A stretch of 64,000 nucleotides of DNA from Panorpa germanica (GCA_963678705.1 OY783216.1:5890001-5954000); one strand, 5' to 3'. Shown: positions 21,715 to 33,337, counted from the first letter of the stretch. Numbers and translations are program-made. Notes: a model not told the origin generated them from the letters alone.

Positions 21715-24440
21715 GGACATTTTTTCTAAAAAAAAGTTGGCTTTTATTTGATATTTCTTGATGCAGTTATGTTCGCTAGGCTTAAAAGTAAATAACTGCT
21801 TTATTACATTTTAAATATCCACGAGATTCTGGGTTTTACGCGACCTTTTTTAAATTCATGGACTTTCTTTTCTAAAAATTTTTTTTGGATTCCTTGAAAT
21901 TTTTTGATGCAGTTATGTTCGCTAGGCTTTTAAGTAAATAACTGCTTCATTACATTTTAAATATCCACGCGATTCTGGCTTTTATGCGACCTTTTTAAAA
22001 TTCATGGACATTTTTTTTCTAAATTTTTTTTTGGATTTCTTGAAATTTTTTGATGCAGTTATGTTCGCTAGGCTTTAAAGTAAATAACTGCTTCATTACA
22101 TTTTAAATATCCACGCGATTCTGGCTTTTATGCGACCTTTTTAAAATTCATGGACATTTCTTTTCTAAATTTTTTTTTGGATTTCTTGAAATTTTTTGAT
22201 GCAGTTATGTTCGCTAGGCTTTAAAGTAAATAACTGCATCATTACATTTTAAATATTCACGAGATTCTGGCTTTTACGCGACCTTTTTTAAATTCATGGA
22301 CTTTTTTTTCTAAAAATTTTTTTTGGATTCCTTGAAATTTTTTGATGCAGTTATGTTCTCTAGGCTTTAAAGTAAATAACTGCTTTATTACATTTTAAAT
22401 ATCCACGCGAGTCTGGCTTTTATGCGACCTTTTTTAAATTCATGGACTTTTTTTTCTAAAATTTTTTTTTGGATTTCTTGAAATTTTTTGATGCAGTTAT
22501 GTTCGCTAGGCTTTAAAGTAAATAACTGCATCATTACATTTTAAATATCCACGCGATTCTGGCTTTTATTCGACCTTTTTTAAATTCATGGACTTTTTTT
22601 TCTAAAATTTTTTTTTGTATTTCTTGAAATTTTTTGATGCAGTTATGTTCACTAAGCTTTAAAGTAAATAACTCTTTTATTACATTTTAAATATCCACGA
22701 GATTCTGGCTTTTACGCGACCTTTTTTAAATTCATGGACTTTTTTTCTAAAAATTTTTTTTGAATTTCTTAAATTTTTTTGATGCAATTATGTTCGTTAT
22801 GCTCTAAAATAAAAAACTGCTTCATTAGATTTTAAATATCTACGCAGATACTCAAAAAATTGCATTGCTCTTAAAATCATAAAAGTGAACCTTTTCATCA
22901 TTTTTAACAAGATTATAGCCTTCTTTCATTGAGATTTAATATATTGATATATCATAAACTAAAATACTTATTTAAAAATGAATTGTAAATTTGAAATCAG
23001 CTTTCAAAATTAAGTTAAAATCCGTTATAAAATGACATATATATTTTCTTCAATTTTTATGAAAAGTAAGAAGACTATAACCTTCTTACTTTTCATAAAA
23101 ATTGAAGAAAAAAATATCTAAATTTTATGATGGTTTTTAACATAATTTTGAATGCTGATTTCAAATTTATAATTCATTTTTAAATAAGTATTTTAGTTTA
23201 TGATATATCAATATATTAAATCTCAATGAAAGAAGGCTATAATCTTGTTAAAAATGATGAAAAGGTTCACTTTTATGATTTTAAGAGCAATGCAATTTTT
23301 TGAGTATCTGCGTAGTTATTTAAAATCTAATGAAGCAGTTTTTTATTTTAGAGCATAACGAACATAATTGCATCAAAAAATTTCAAGAAATCCAAAAAAA
23401 AAATTTTAGGAAAAAAAGTCCATGAATTTAAAAAAAGTCGCGTAAAAGCCAGAATCGCGTGGATATTTAAAATGTAATGAAGCAGTTATTTACTTTAAAG
23501 CCTAGCGAACATAACTGCATCAAAAAATTTCACGAAATCCAAAAAAAAATTTCAGAAAAAAAAGTCCATGAATTTAAAAAAGGTCGCGTAAAAGCCAGAA
23601 TTGCGTGGATATTTAAAATGTAATGAAGCAGTTATGTACTTTAAAGCCTAGCGAACATAACTGCATCAAAAAATTTCAAGAAATCCAAAAAAAATTTTTA
23701 GAAAAAAAAGTCCATGAATTTAAAAAAGGTCGCGTAAAAGCCAGAATCGCGTGGATATTTAAAATGTAATGAAGCAGTTATTTTCTTTAAAGCCTAGTGA
23801 ACATAACTGCATCAAAAAATTTCAAGAAATCCAAAAAAAATTTTTAGAAAAAAAAGAAAGTCCATGAATTTAAAAAAGGTCGCGTAAAAGCCAGAATCGC
23901 GTGGATATTTAAAATGTAATGAAGCAGTTATTTACTTTAAAGCCTAGTGAACATAACTGCATCAAAAAATTTCAAGAAATCCAAAAAAAAAATTTAGAAA
24001 AAAAAGTCCATGAATTTAAAAAAGGTCGCGTAAAAGCCAGAATCGCGTGGATATTTAAAATGTAATGAAGCAGTTATGTACTTTAAAGCCTAGCGAACAT
24101 AACTGCATCAAAAAATTTCAAGAAATCCAAAAAAAATTTTTAGAAAGAAAAGTCCATGAATTTAAAAAAGGTCGCGTAAAAGCCAGAATCGCGTGGATAT
24201 TTAAAATGTAATGAAGCAGTTATTTACTTTAAAGCCTAGCGAACATAACCCCATCAGAAAAATCAAATATTTAAAAAATTTACATTTAAAAAAAGTCCAT
24301 AAAATATAGAAATGCGTAATTATTTTAAATTTAATTGAACAATTCAATAATAAAACGTGTAGTGGATATAATCCCACTAAAAGAATTTAAAAATATGGTA
24401 ATTTAAGTTTTAGATAAAAATATCCATAACTTGCAAAAAG
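21715..24440. repeat. Giant palindrome of ~145-bp tandem units (foldback-type)
   Basis: The left arm holds eight direct units of about 145 bp, each with GATGCAGTTATGTTCGCTAG, AAGTAAATAACTGCTTCATT, TTTTAAATATCCACG and AATTCATGGAC. The right arm holds seven units in the opposite orientation. Between them each arm has about 225 bp of non-tandem sequence, and the arms meet at an 8-nt loop (about 23074-23081) inside GAAAAGTAAGAAG / CTTCTTACTTTTC. Units next to the outer ends are progressively degraded (about 21715-21760 and 24270-24440). The structure resembles Drosophila FB foldback elements, which have subterminal tandem repeats in long inverted arms. It could also be an inverted satellite. No ORF is present; no target duplication was found because the ends are decayed. 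Confidence 0.85.
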
Positions 24441-25070
24441 ATGTAAACTAAATTTTAAACAACGTAATTTAGGTTGCCTGCTCTTCAGGCTCAAAAATGT
24501 ATTTAATATATAATAATACTTGCTTCTTCCTTTTTTTCATATAAAGAAACACTTTCCAACAGTTTTAGCTGAGTCACGTTAAGGACAACCCAGGATGAGT
24601 ATATTTGAATATTTTCACTATCCATTTTCAATATTTATTTGTGAATGTACCAACAGAGTAACTGTATATTCTCCTACAAACCGCGGTTGGCCAGCATTGC
24701 AGTATAATCCGGTCACCGGAAGTTTCCTTCGAATAAACATTAAACATGTGTCACGTTCCACCCCTTAGCATCGCTTCCACCCCATAACCCAGCACTCCTC
24801 ATTTTAACATACACGTAAAGAGCTACGGTTACCCTGCGGTGAACAACCACTTAATACGAACATGAATTCTTAATTATTTTGTAATTTTAATATTTATTTA
24901 TTAAAGTCATTGTATAATTGGATATTAAATACTCCTGCAAATGTTAAAATACATTGTTTAATGATTTGGTGTATATTATGTTGCAGTATTTAATTTGCAG
25001 GCGTTAATAAATCAGTTTTGCTAATTTCTATGTCAAGTATGTTTAGTCAAGTATGTAAGTTTAGAGTATT
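24441..25070. other. Intergenic stretch
   Basis: A GC-richer part at about 24670-24840 (with CCGCGGTTGGCCAGC, GGTCACCGG and CACCCC runs) stands out but matches nothing I can name. The remainder is AT-rich without ORFs. Confidence 0.4.
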
Positions 25071-25262
25071 AGGGCCTCCGCACACGAGGCGACTGATTGC
25101 AAACCTTAGCCCCGAATCTGCCCGACCGAATGAGAATGAAACTGTGTTGTTAGTGAGAGAACGAACGTGTATACCAGTGAGATAAAACACACGGCACGAA
25201 CGTAACTATAATATTTATAGAAACTGATGCTGTTGTCGGTTCAAAGACGCAGTGCCGTACTT
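25071..25262 (+). repeat. Repeat family E, copy 2
   Basis: It begins AGGGCCTCCGCACACGAGG, contains GCCCCGAATCTGCCCGA and GTGTTGTTAGTGAGAGAACG, and adds a segment with ACACACGGCACGAACG before TTCAAAGACGCAGTGCCG. It matches copy 1 in direct orientation with local insertions. Confidence 0.55.
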
Positions 25263-25675
25263 ACTTTCTAAGGGCCCACACTGAATAATATCGCTCGCTG
25301 GCCCAAATTGGGGTTAGTCTACTCACCTAATGGTTTTAATCTGATGCTGCAGCGATATTTCAATGCTTACCTGCAGTTTCTATAGGTTCATATTTCAGAT
25401 TAAGCGTGTTGTAGCTGTTCAGAGGATTCTAATGTACAAATACTATCATAAATAATATTAATTAGGCAGTGGTGTAAAGTACATAAGGACGTCTAGAAAT
25501 ACTAGGAAGTTGTTCAAACCATTTAAAAAGAATTACAGCTAGAATAATAAAAAGTTGAAGTTTGTTCTTGGTTAAGTTTTATCTAAACTACTAAAAAAAT
25601 GAATTATTATTAATTTATGTAAAATAGAATTATTGTTTATTGCAAAATGGGTTTTATAACATACAACAAAAAATT

Positions 25676-25794
25676 TGTCAGAAGTGGGATTCGAACCCAC
25701 GCCCTCAGAGAGGACCAGAACGCTCTTGTGAGACCTGCAGAGCAGGCAAGGTAGTCCTTGAGTCTGGCGCCTTAGACCGCTCGGCCATCCTGAC
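25676..25794 (-). tRNA. tRNA-Leu(CAA) with intron
   Basis: The minus strand reads GTCAGGATGGCCGAGCGGTC at the 5' end and ends in a T arm GTGGGTTCGAATCCCAC followed by TTCTGACA. The acceptor stem GTCAGGA/TTCTGAC pairs with one G-T wobble. The anticodon stem is CCAGA/TCTGG and the loop begins CTCAAG, giving anticodon CAA (plus-strand 25758-25760). The gene is interrupted just 3' of the anticodon by about 36 nt (about 25721-25756), as in other insect tRNA-Leu(CAA) genes. A long variable arm fits class II tRNAs. Short ORFs over it are artefacts. After the gene on the minus strand, T-rich sequence near 25669-25675 may terminate Pol III. Confidence 0.95.
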
Positions 25795-26598
25795 ATATAT
25801 AAATCTTGTGCAAAATGTTCTCTATAAATAATTGTACATATTTTAATAATAACCTCATGATATTTTTAGAAACAAATAAAAAATATTTTAGATGTAACAA
25901 GTAAACAAATAAATATATTTATTAGACAATCATGTAGGTATGCCTATCCTCATTTTATTCATCGTATAAACATAAATTTTCATTTCTTAAAGCAGCACAC
26001 TAAATGAACGAACGTACACTTACAGAATAGGTTTTTCGTAAAATGGTTGGTGTAACAATTAACAGAATAATAAAGTGAGAGTAGAAAGAGTGCTATACCT
26101 ATAAGTGGGTGTTAGAGAAAGAAAGAGAGAGACAGAAGGATAGAGTGGAAGGAGTCAAAACGAATGCAGTGGGAAATAATAAAACAATAGCTTAAGTGGT
26201 ACATGCTCCAGTTCACGGAACTGACGAGGGTGAAAGATCCTCAGGGATGAATTCTCCATGGGCATTAGGGGTAGGGGGTGAACGGTAAAACGATAACCCA
26301 CGTTGCCAAGCGACTCTTCGTTCTCAAAATAAATGATTTTCTGAGAAAAACACGCGTTTGGATCTTCAGCACGGGCCTACGACATGGACATAGTTTATTT
26401 GGGAGGTGGTTTCATTTTTCGTTCATGGGTTGGAAAGCCTAATAATCGCTCGAAATATCCTCCTAGTGGGTGGTTACCAAGAATTTGAATAATATCAATC
26501 GCAACGTGATCCGTAGATGTTGTATAATATTTCTGAAAATTATCACAGGGTAGTCTAATTTTAGATTATTAGAATAATGTCTATGTCTAATTAGAATA
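25795..26598. other. Intergenic stretch
   Basis: The first part lies upstream of the tRNA gene on the minus strand. The second part includes a purine-rich run around 26105-26160. Nothing else is recognised. Confidence 0.4.
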
Positions 26599-26859
26599 GT
26601 GTCCTATGTCTTAATTTCTATAAAAGTGTACTATAAATTGATAAAGTGGGTTACTAGAACCTCAAATGTTCAATTATTTTTTAATAACTCCTTATATATT
26701 AATAGATATTAACAATTAAAAAAATAATTTTGTCTCTTTAATTATTAAAGGGATTCAACGTTGTACACATTGCAGATGCATGTGACATCACAACCGCTGC
26801 CAAGCTTACAGCTCATAAATCCCTGCTATATGTATTTATATATCAAAATATCAGATATC

Positions 26860-27443
26860 TTTTTTTTTTTTTTTTTATTTAGGCTTTGGCTTATTCAGCC
26901 TTCTTGCCATAGAATTTTATTTGTAAAATTATATAAAAAATTTACATATAAATTATAATTATTCTAATAAATACAAATAAATTGATTTTTTAAAAAAAAT
27001 TAAACTTAAAATTAAATACATACTAAATAAAATATTCTAACTTATATTACACTTCTATATTGTTTTCTACCACAAAGTTTGTTACTATTTCTGCTGTTGC
27101 TTCATTTGTCATTAAACAGGATATGTTGACTGGGAACTGTGTTACAATACATAATTTATTTAAAAGTCTATCAATTTTTGATGCTAAAAGATGACACCCT
27201 AGAATTATATGGTCCAAAGAACCTTCTTCTCCACATCTACAATTTGGTGTGTCTTTTATATTTATTTTGTATAGATGAGCTGGACATCTAGAATGCCCAG
27301 ATTTCATTCGACAATTTGTTGAAATATATCTCCGTGAATGATTTTTATTAAACCATGTGGTTGTTGGAATTTTTTGATTCGCTCCAAAAAAATATTTTCC
27401 AGTACTTTGACTTTTCTCATTATATATATTCTGCCATTCTGCC
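26860..27443 (-). mobile_element. 5'-truncated non-LTR retrotransposon nested in repeat A
   Basis: On the plus strand the insert starts with a long T run (26860-26877), that is, a poly(A) tail on the minus strand. It is flanked by AATATCAGATATC (26847-26859) and AATATCAAATATC (27444-27456), a 13-bp target duplication with one mismatch. It carries the C-terminal part of a LINE ORF2. The size, tail and duplication fit target-primed reverse transcription with 5' truncation. Confidence 0.85.
27047..27442 (-). pseudogene. C-terminal LINE ORF2 fragment
   Basis: The open minus-strand frame includes RMKSGHSRCPAHLYKI, then NCRCGEEGSLDHIILGC, a block known from the C-terminal end of I/jockey-type LINE polymerases (RxxSGH...HLY...CxCG...HIIxxC, a cysteine/histidine motif downstream of the RNase H-like region). 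It is intact to its stop at about 27047 but lacks endonuclease and RT because of 5' truncation. A sister fragment with the same motif lies at 47.6-47.9 kb. Confidence 0.7.
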
Positions 27444-27849
27444 AATATCAAATATCATTTACAGCTATTTCAAGGAACAATAAAATTTCAATATTATGTC
27501 TGCCGTAACAGGGTTAAATAAAATAAAAACTTATTATTCTTTGATTTGACTTGATTATTTCGACTACCAACAGCTACAAAACATTACCACAGCACTGACC
27601 TACTCAACAAATAACTGACGTATACAATGCATTTCACGTCATACAAATATGGCCGACCATTTCTACCGCTAAAACTTCAATTCAATTTTTAATTGCTATA
27701 TCTCCGTCAACATTTAGATATTTAATAAAATAGACACGCCAATACACATTTATAAACATCAATTTCAATCAACAATTGAAAAATCGACCGCTAAAAAATG
27801 AGGACACAAGTTCATTAAGACGTCAGTTTGCTATGTAAAAAACATGCAT

Positions 27850-28100
27850 CACTCAATAAGTTCATAGAATGGCATATAGATGGCGTCACTATTGACAAAT
27901 CCATATGACCTTCAGATAGTACCAACCTTCAAACGATATGTGTCAAAGTTTCATGACATTCTGACTATTAGTTTACGAGTTACAGTGATTTTAGTAATGC
28001 TACTTTCATAATTTTGAAAACAATGGAAAAATCTGAATTTCGTGTAGTGATAAAGCATTGGTTTTTAATGGGAAAAATAACGTAGTGCAAATAATACTTA
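27850..28100 (+). mobile_element. Mariner 5' end with start of decayed transposase
   Basis: It starts ACTCAATAAGTTCATAG and after about 170 bp reaches ATGGAAAAATCTGAATTTCG (from about 28023). This translates as MEKSEFRVVIKHWFLMGK, the expected opening of an irritans-type mariner transposase. The frame then breaks at about 28075. No DDE/D part follows. The right border is uncertain. Confidence 0.65.
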
Positions 28101-28455
28101 TATGAGGTTTCAAGATGATAAAGTGTGCCACAGTTTGACAACCAACGTTCTTCTACTGAAACAAAAAAAAAAGAAAATAAGAAAAAGATAAAAATATTAT
28201 TTTTCTAGATGGTGATGCTGCTTCAAAGAGATTACAGCTGAAGATCTCCAAATGTTCGCCATTTACTAATTAGCGAATGCTTTACAACTTTTACAAACTC
28301 AACTGCCTTTGATGATTGTTTTTCTATTTATTCCAAGTATTTATAATATTATGGTATACATCTTTACCAGAGCCGGGCATGTAATTTGAAAATAACTTAA
28401 AATGCCTTTAAAGATTTTTATATTCATTCGACACAAATTGTTGTGTTGAAGAATA

Positions 28456-28652
28456 GGGTCTTTTAACAAAAACTGTCGTTTTAAATTTCGCGCCTTTTTT
28501 GAACTGTCAACTGCGGTGACATTTACCAGATGTTGTGTTCCATAATTAACCTAAAAGATTGTACTTTGGATTAAATTAAAAATATCCCCACTTTTCACGA
28601 AAATATTGTATTTCTCTATTGATTTATAATAACACCTCCTGTTGAAAGACCC
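28456..28652. mobile_element. 197-bp MITE with GGGTCTTTTAACA ends
   Basis: The left end GGGTCTTTTAACA and right end TGTTGAAAGACCC are inverted, and TA flanks both sides (28454-28455 and 28653-28654). There is no ORF. TA duplication and short G-rich ends fit a Tc1/mariner-type MITE. No other copy was seen in the window. Confidence 0.75.
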
Positions 28653-29327
28653 TATCTCATAATCCAGTAAAGTTTTCTTCTTTTTTTTAACAAGAGTCAC
28701 TCGAATTTATTTATAATATTTGGGAATATTTTCTTTGTAATTTGATATTTATTTATTTACAAGCTACGAATTCCATAATCCTTTATATTATGTTCCTGCA
28801 GGAAGAGAATGAATGGTTAAAACCGGGAGTTATGATGTCGGGGTATCGGGAGAGGGGAGAGGATGCAGCAAGAAGTTAGGGAGTGAATTTTATACGAAGT
28901 TTGCGAAAGAAAGGTGAGCGCTACGCTATACTGTTCTAACTGCTACGAATGCTACGTTTTATTACAGTCAAGTGTATAGAGAACAGTGTTGGAGAACTGT
29001 ACCTCTACGACAAGCTACGAGCGTTGTGATGCGATGTGATACGAGTGATGCTAGGAGTAGTACAAGCATTACAACGCGGGCTCTAGAACATTGTTACACA
29101 CTGATAGCGCGGAGTGTGCTTCATTTGAATTTCTGTACATAATTTAACCATGACTTCCTGGGGAAACAGCTTCGTGTATGATTTAATATAACCACTTTAT
29201 TATTTAAGCACTTACATAACGTGTGAAACGAGCGACACACGGAGAAACATATTATATTAATAAGTATGTAACTTATAGTTATCAAATCTATTTATATATT
29301 AATAACAATAAAAAGTAAGGTTAGGTC
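28653..29327. other. Intergenic stretch
   Basis: Includes a less AT-rich block at about 28800-29110 (with GGAGAGGGGAGAGG and several GCTACGA repeats near 28935-29020). No ORF longer than background and no family match was found. Confidence 0.4.
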
Positions 29328-31727
29328 AAAACGATAAAAAAGAACATATTTTCGATAATGTTTTCTGACGACACAGTTAGTATATAATTATGTCTATAAT
29401 TACTACATAATAAAATGACATTTAAAGAATACTTTGTGAAATTTTTATAAATAAATATCAAGAAATGAGGCATTGACAGCGAATCTCCGTAGACGTCACA
29501 CTACGAAAAAGTAACAATGCGGTGCCACTCATAACTCATCACTGGATTTTCTGAAATCGAAAAACCAAAATGATTTCATTAGTTGATAAGTTTCTGCAGG
29601 TAACACTGTCGAGTTTTTCTTCTTTTATTGATTTTTCAATTTTTTAGAGCACTTAAAGTCAAGGTACCGATTTTTCATGAAATTTTTTTTTAATATAGGT
29701 TAAAATTAAAAAAAAAAAAACCCCGACAGCGTTACGTAAAGAAAGAGTGTGCAAAATTTCAAGAGAATCGGTCCAGTAGATTTTGAGCAAGAGAGGGCAC
29801 CTACTCTGAAAAAGCTAAGCGTGAGTAAAACGCATTTAAAAGTTTCAAAGAAAGACGAAACCAGACCAGAGAGATGAAGACTTAAAACTCTATATCTCCG
29901 ACAGTTTTACTCCAATCGAATTCAAATTTTCACACAATAAGCTTAATATGTTTAAAAAAATTTAAAACGTAATTGCCTGCGACCTAGAGACACAGTCGCT
30001 CAAAACGTGCTCAAAACCAATTTGAAATCAGTTTAGTTTCGTTTGTGTCATGTGTGTTCTCTCACTCGCATACACGTGCGTTGTATCACTCACAACACAG
30101 TTCTATTCTCATTCAGTTCGGGCAGATTCGGGGTTACATTCTTAATCTGCAGTTGCTAGTCCTATAACCAATTATAAATTTAACAAACGAATTGAATATT
30201 TTGATTGTAACGGATCGTTGTCCTAGTATTTAACGAAACAAACGAGAACAAGTAATCGATGATTGCCCTTGTACAATCCATTTACCATTTACTGTGAGGT
30301 ATACCAACCGGCAACCGGCAACGTTTTCTGTATCACTCGTATCTATACGCGATGGGCTAAAAACAAACTTACCAGCACCATAGTCAGTCAATCACTTATA
30401 CCGATGACGTAGCTGGTATAAAATAGTGACGTGTTTGTATAATAATGATAATGGACTAGAGAAAAGCTCGTTCGGAATGAATGATGTTACGCGCCTGTCT
30501 GGGAATCGTTAAATCGTTTCACACCCATTAGCGCTCATTACGATATGAATCGTATCACGATCGTTTATGATTGTACATGCGTTAGAAAAAACGTAATCGT
30601 TAATTCATTGTTTGAGTTACTGAATTAATTGTATAAATAAATACTTGTAAATTGTTTTGCATATTTGCACGCTGTTGAAAAACGTCGTGTTTGCAATTAT
30701 TATAAATATATAAATATAAGATTGTGGAATGATTTTGTAATTAAATGTTGCTTTGAAGGGTCATACACATAATCAATGGTAGACTATTAATTTATGCCCA
30801 AAAGTTCCCATTTAACTATAGACTACAATTAAAGGAAGTGTGTTATATTTCTTAAATAAATAAAATAAAAATATATTCACAAACTAGTGTATCACACTGT
30901 ACTCCTACCACTTCATGTCTCTAACTACATATTTAATTTTGTAAAACTAACAATCAATAGATGGCAGCAGTTGTTGACAGTATGGACTCTACTACTCACT
31001 ATGGCGTAATTATTTAAATAAGAAATAATTGCTTACATTAGGAAAAATATTATCTTTAAAAAATGTTTCACTTATCTTATCTCATTTATTTATATCAATG
31101 TACAACATATTAAGTTTATTGTGTCAAAATTTGTATAGAGTTTTAAGTCTTCATCTCTCTGGCCTAGTTTCGTCCTTCTTTGAAACTTTTAAACGCGTTT
31201 TTCTCACACTTAGTTTTTTCAGAGTCGGTGTCCTCTCTAGCTCAAAATCTACTGGACCGATCCTTTTGAAATTTGGCACACTGTTTCTTTACATAATTGC
31301 CGAGGTAACGCTGTCGAGTTTTTTTAATTTTTTAATTTTAACGTATTTTAAAATAACAAAGTTTCTGATTTGTTTCATGAAAAATCGGTGTTTTGAATTT
31401 TAAGTGCTGTAAAAAATTGAAAAATCAATAAAAAAAAAACTGGACAAGGTTACCTGCAGAAACTTATCAACTAATGAAATCATTTTGGTTTTTCGATTTC
31501 AGAAAATCCAGTGATGAGTTATGAGTGGCACCGTAATGTTACTTTTTTTTGTGACGTCTGTGGAGATTCGCTGTCAATGCCTCATTTCTTGATATTTATT
31601 TATGAAAATTTTATAAAGTATTCTCCACATGTTATTTTATCATGTAGTAATTATAGAAATAATTATATATTAACTGTGTCGTCAAAAAGCATTATCGAAA
31701 ATATCTTTTTCTTTGTATCGATTTTAC
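29328..31727. mobile_element. 2.4-kb element with ~620-bp terminal inverted repeats (family D)
   Basis: 29328-29952 and 31106-31727 are inverted copies of one sequence. Shared landmarks are ATTTTCGATAATG near the outer ends, GAGGCATTGACAGCGAATCT, GATTTCATTAGTTGATAAG, ATCGGTCCAGTAGATTTTGAG and CACAATAAGCTTAATATG at the inner end. The arms are clearly diverged, roughly one difference per ten bases by eye. The spacer of about 1.15 kb holds a reversed family E repeat (29972-30140) and otherwise unique AT-rich sequence. No transposase frame was found. It may be a foldback or TIR element, or two independent insertions facing each other; a single copy of the arm at 54.8 kb supports the second option as a possibility. 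Confidence 0.65.
29972..30140 (-). repeat. Repeat family E, copy 3 (reverse, inside the family D element)
   Basis: It reads ATTGCCTGCGACCTAGAG, CGTGCTCAAAACCAATTTGA, a GAGAGAACACAC-type block in reverse, and CGGGCAGATTCGGGG, the reverse complement of copies 1 and 2. The family's opening block (CCGTCCGCAC) is missing, so the right side is incomplete. Confidence 0.55.
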
Positions 31728-33055
31728 TACTATAGAACTACTAACTATGTATTTAAAAATAAGATAATAAATAATATATTATAAATAACACGTTGTCCAA
31801 AGATGTTACAGAAGTGTCTGATGTCAAAATGTTAATCTCTGTCAGTTGGTTAATTACTATCATATATAATAACGCACTTTTTAGGTTGAACAGGTGTTTC
31901 TGATTACTATAAGGTAACCGAAGGGTGCGGGAATCATTATTAGCATCAGTATATCTAAATTTAAGCTTTGGTTGAACCCCCTTCCACCCTCGTAGCATTA
32001 ACCCTTTAGAGCTAACCCCGTTTGCTCAGCTGACGGTGCTACAATGTTATTATGATTCATATCAGATGTGATATAACATTAAACGAGAGTTTAGGAATAT
32101 GTCTTATCTCACATCGAGGTGGCCTACGAAAAAATGACATGAACTCAATGAGTTAATCACACTGACTCATATTTCGTTGAATATAGTTTTTATGTTAGCA
32201 TTTAGAATGTGGGGATGGGGGGGAAGTGTGGAAAGAAAAGAGAGGGGTGAGTCATAAACCTCGTAAAAGTCACATCAAATTTAAAATTCGATGTACAAAA
32301 TATACGAGATCAAGAAAACAAAATTATCACTAAATAACTTTGTTTTCGATTGGGTGACAATGTGTGACAAGACATGACGAGACGAAATGAAAAGGCTTAA
32401 ATATTCAGCGCATTTACTACATTTCAAATTCTATTCTTTGCGCAGACAATTTATTTTTTCGTGCTTTGACGCTACAACTAATTTTGACATAATACATTAA
32501 CGCTTGTTGAAAGTTATGTACATAAATTAAGTCATTACACAAAGTAAACGTACGTATAAAATTATATCATGCTATAAAGCAATATAATTCTTAATAAATG
32601 GTTTACAACTAGTATATAAAGCAGTTCATTATTTGACGCACAAACAAAGCCACTGCACGTTTCCCCCTCCTACTAGAATTACTGGAATTATCCCCTCCTT
32701 AATACCATTTACAACAAACCATTTTAGTTAACTGGAGTGGGGAGTGCCATAACTCTGCAATAAGTGGTTAGTAGAATGATCCGAACACTGGCGCATTCTG
32801 GTGGCAGTTAAACATACTATACATCATCCTAATGCTAGTATATCAAATTCTATTTGTTATCTCTCTTATGCATATAAAGTTACTTTATATATTTACCTCG
32901 CTCACTCTTATGTAATTTGCTCGTTTAAGTTGACTGGGTATATTATATTGGCATTTGCTATTATAGCTTGTAAAACTGAGATTTTAGAAATTGTGTTCCA
33001 TGGACAGTCAACTTTAACCAGATAACAACCAGATAAATGAAATGGACTTTTTTTT
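31728..33055. other. Intergenic stretch
   Basis: Contains a G-rich run at about 32208-32225 (GGGGATGGGGGGGAAG) and AT-rich DNA otherwise. No supported gene, RNA or repeat was found. Confidence 0.4.
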
Positions 33056-33220
33056 AAGAGCGTAGCTACCGCCGTATCAGCCGTTTCAATGATACGAGGC
33101 CCCGGGCTACAAGTGCCCCAAATGTGTGTCTTTGTTATTTTTGTGAAAAATCTTTACCCATCATTTGGGCCCCCCAACAAATTTTGATACGGGGCCCGTC
33201 TAAGGCACGCTACGCCACTG
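33056..33220 (+). mobile_element. hAT-type MITE (GTGGCGTAGC family), copy 3, left end truncated
   Basis: The right end GGCACGCTACGCCACTG is intact. The left end begins at GAGCGTAGCTACCGCCG, lacking the first few bases of the terminal repeat. It shares CATTTGGGCCCCCCAAC-type and GATACGGGGCCCGTC blocks with the copy at 13.74 kb. No matching octamers flank it because the left tip is lost. Confidence 0.7.
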
Positions 33221-33337
33221 CTTCTTACATTATTTATCCAAACTGATTCTATGCAACGATTTTGAAATCTCAGTCCTGTCGTTCTGGAAATTTTAAATCG
33301 AGTTTTCGGTCGACATCACAATTTGTGTTATCCTGAT

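Larger units (their letters stand above)
26599..27816 (-). repeat. Inverted-repeat family A, copy 3, interrupted by a LINE
   Basis: The minus-strand copy has both ends: GTGTCCTATGTCTTAATTTC on the left, the reverse complement of the copy-4 right end, and AGGACACAAGTTCATT on the right. Removing the LINE at 26860-27443 restores the order seen in copy 1. Landmarks include AATAATTAAAGGG near 26740 and CATACAAATATGGCCGACC near 27640. It is the most complete copy along with that at 51.6 kb. It has no ORF of its own. Confidence 0.7.

Noticed and set aside
21715..24440. CRISPR-like regular repeats
   Set aside because: Units are about 145 bp without spacers, inverted in the second half, and the genome is eukaryotic.
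31029..31403. 124-codon plus-strand ORF
   Set aside because: It lies antisense in an arm of the family D inverted repeat; the other two copies of the arm do not preserve the frame.
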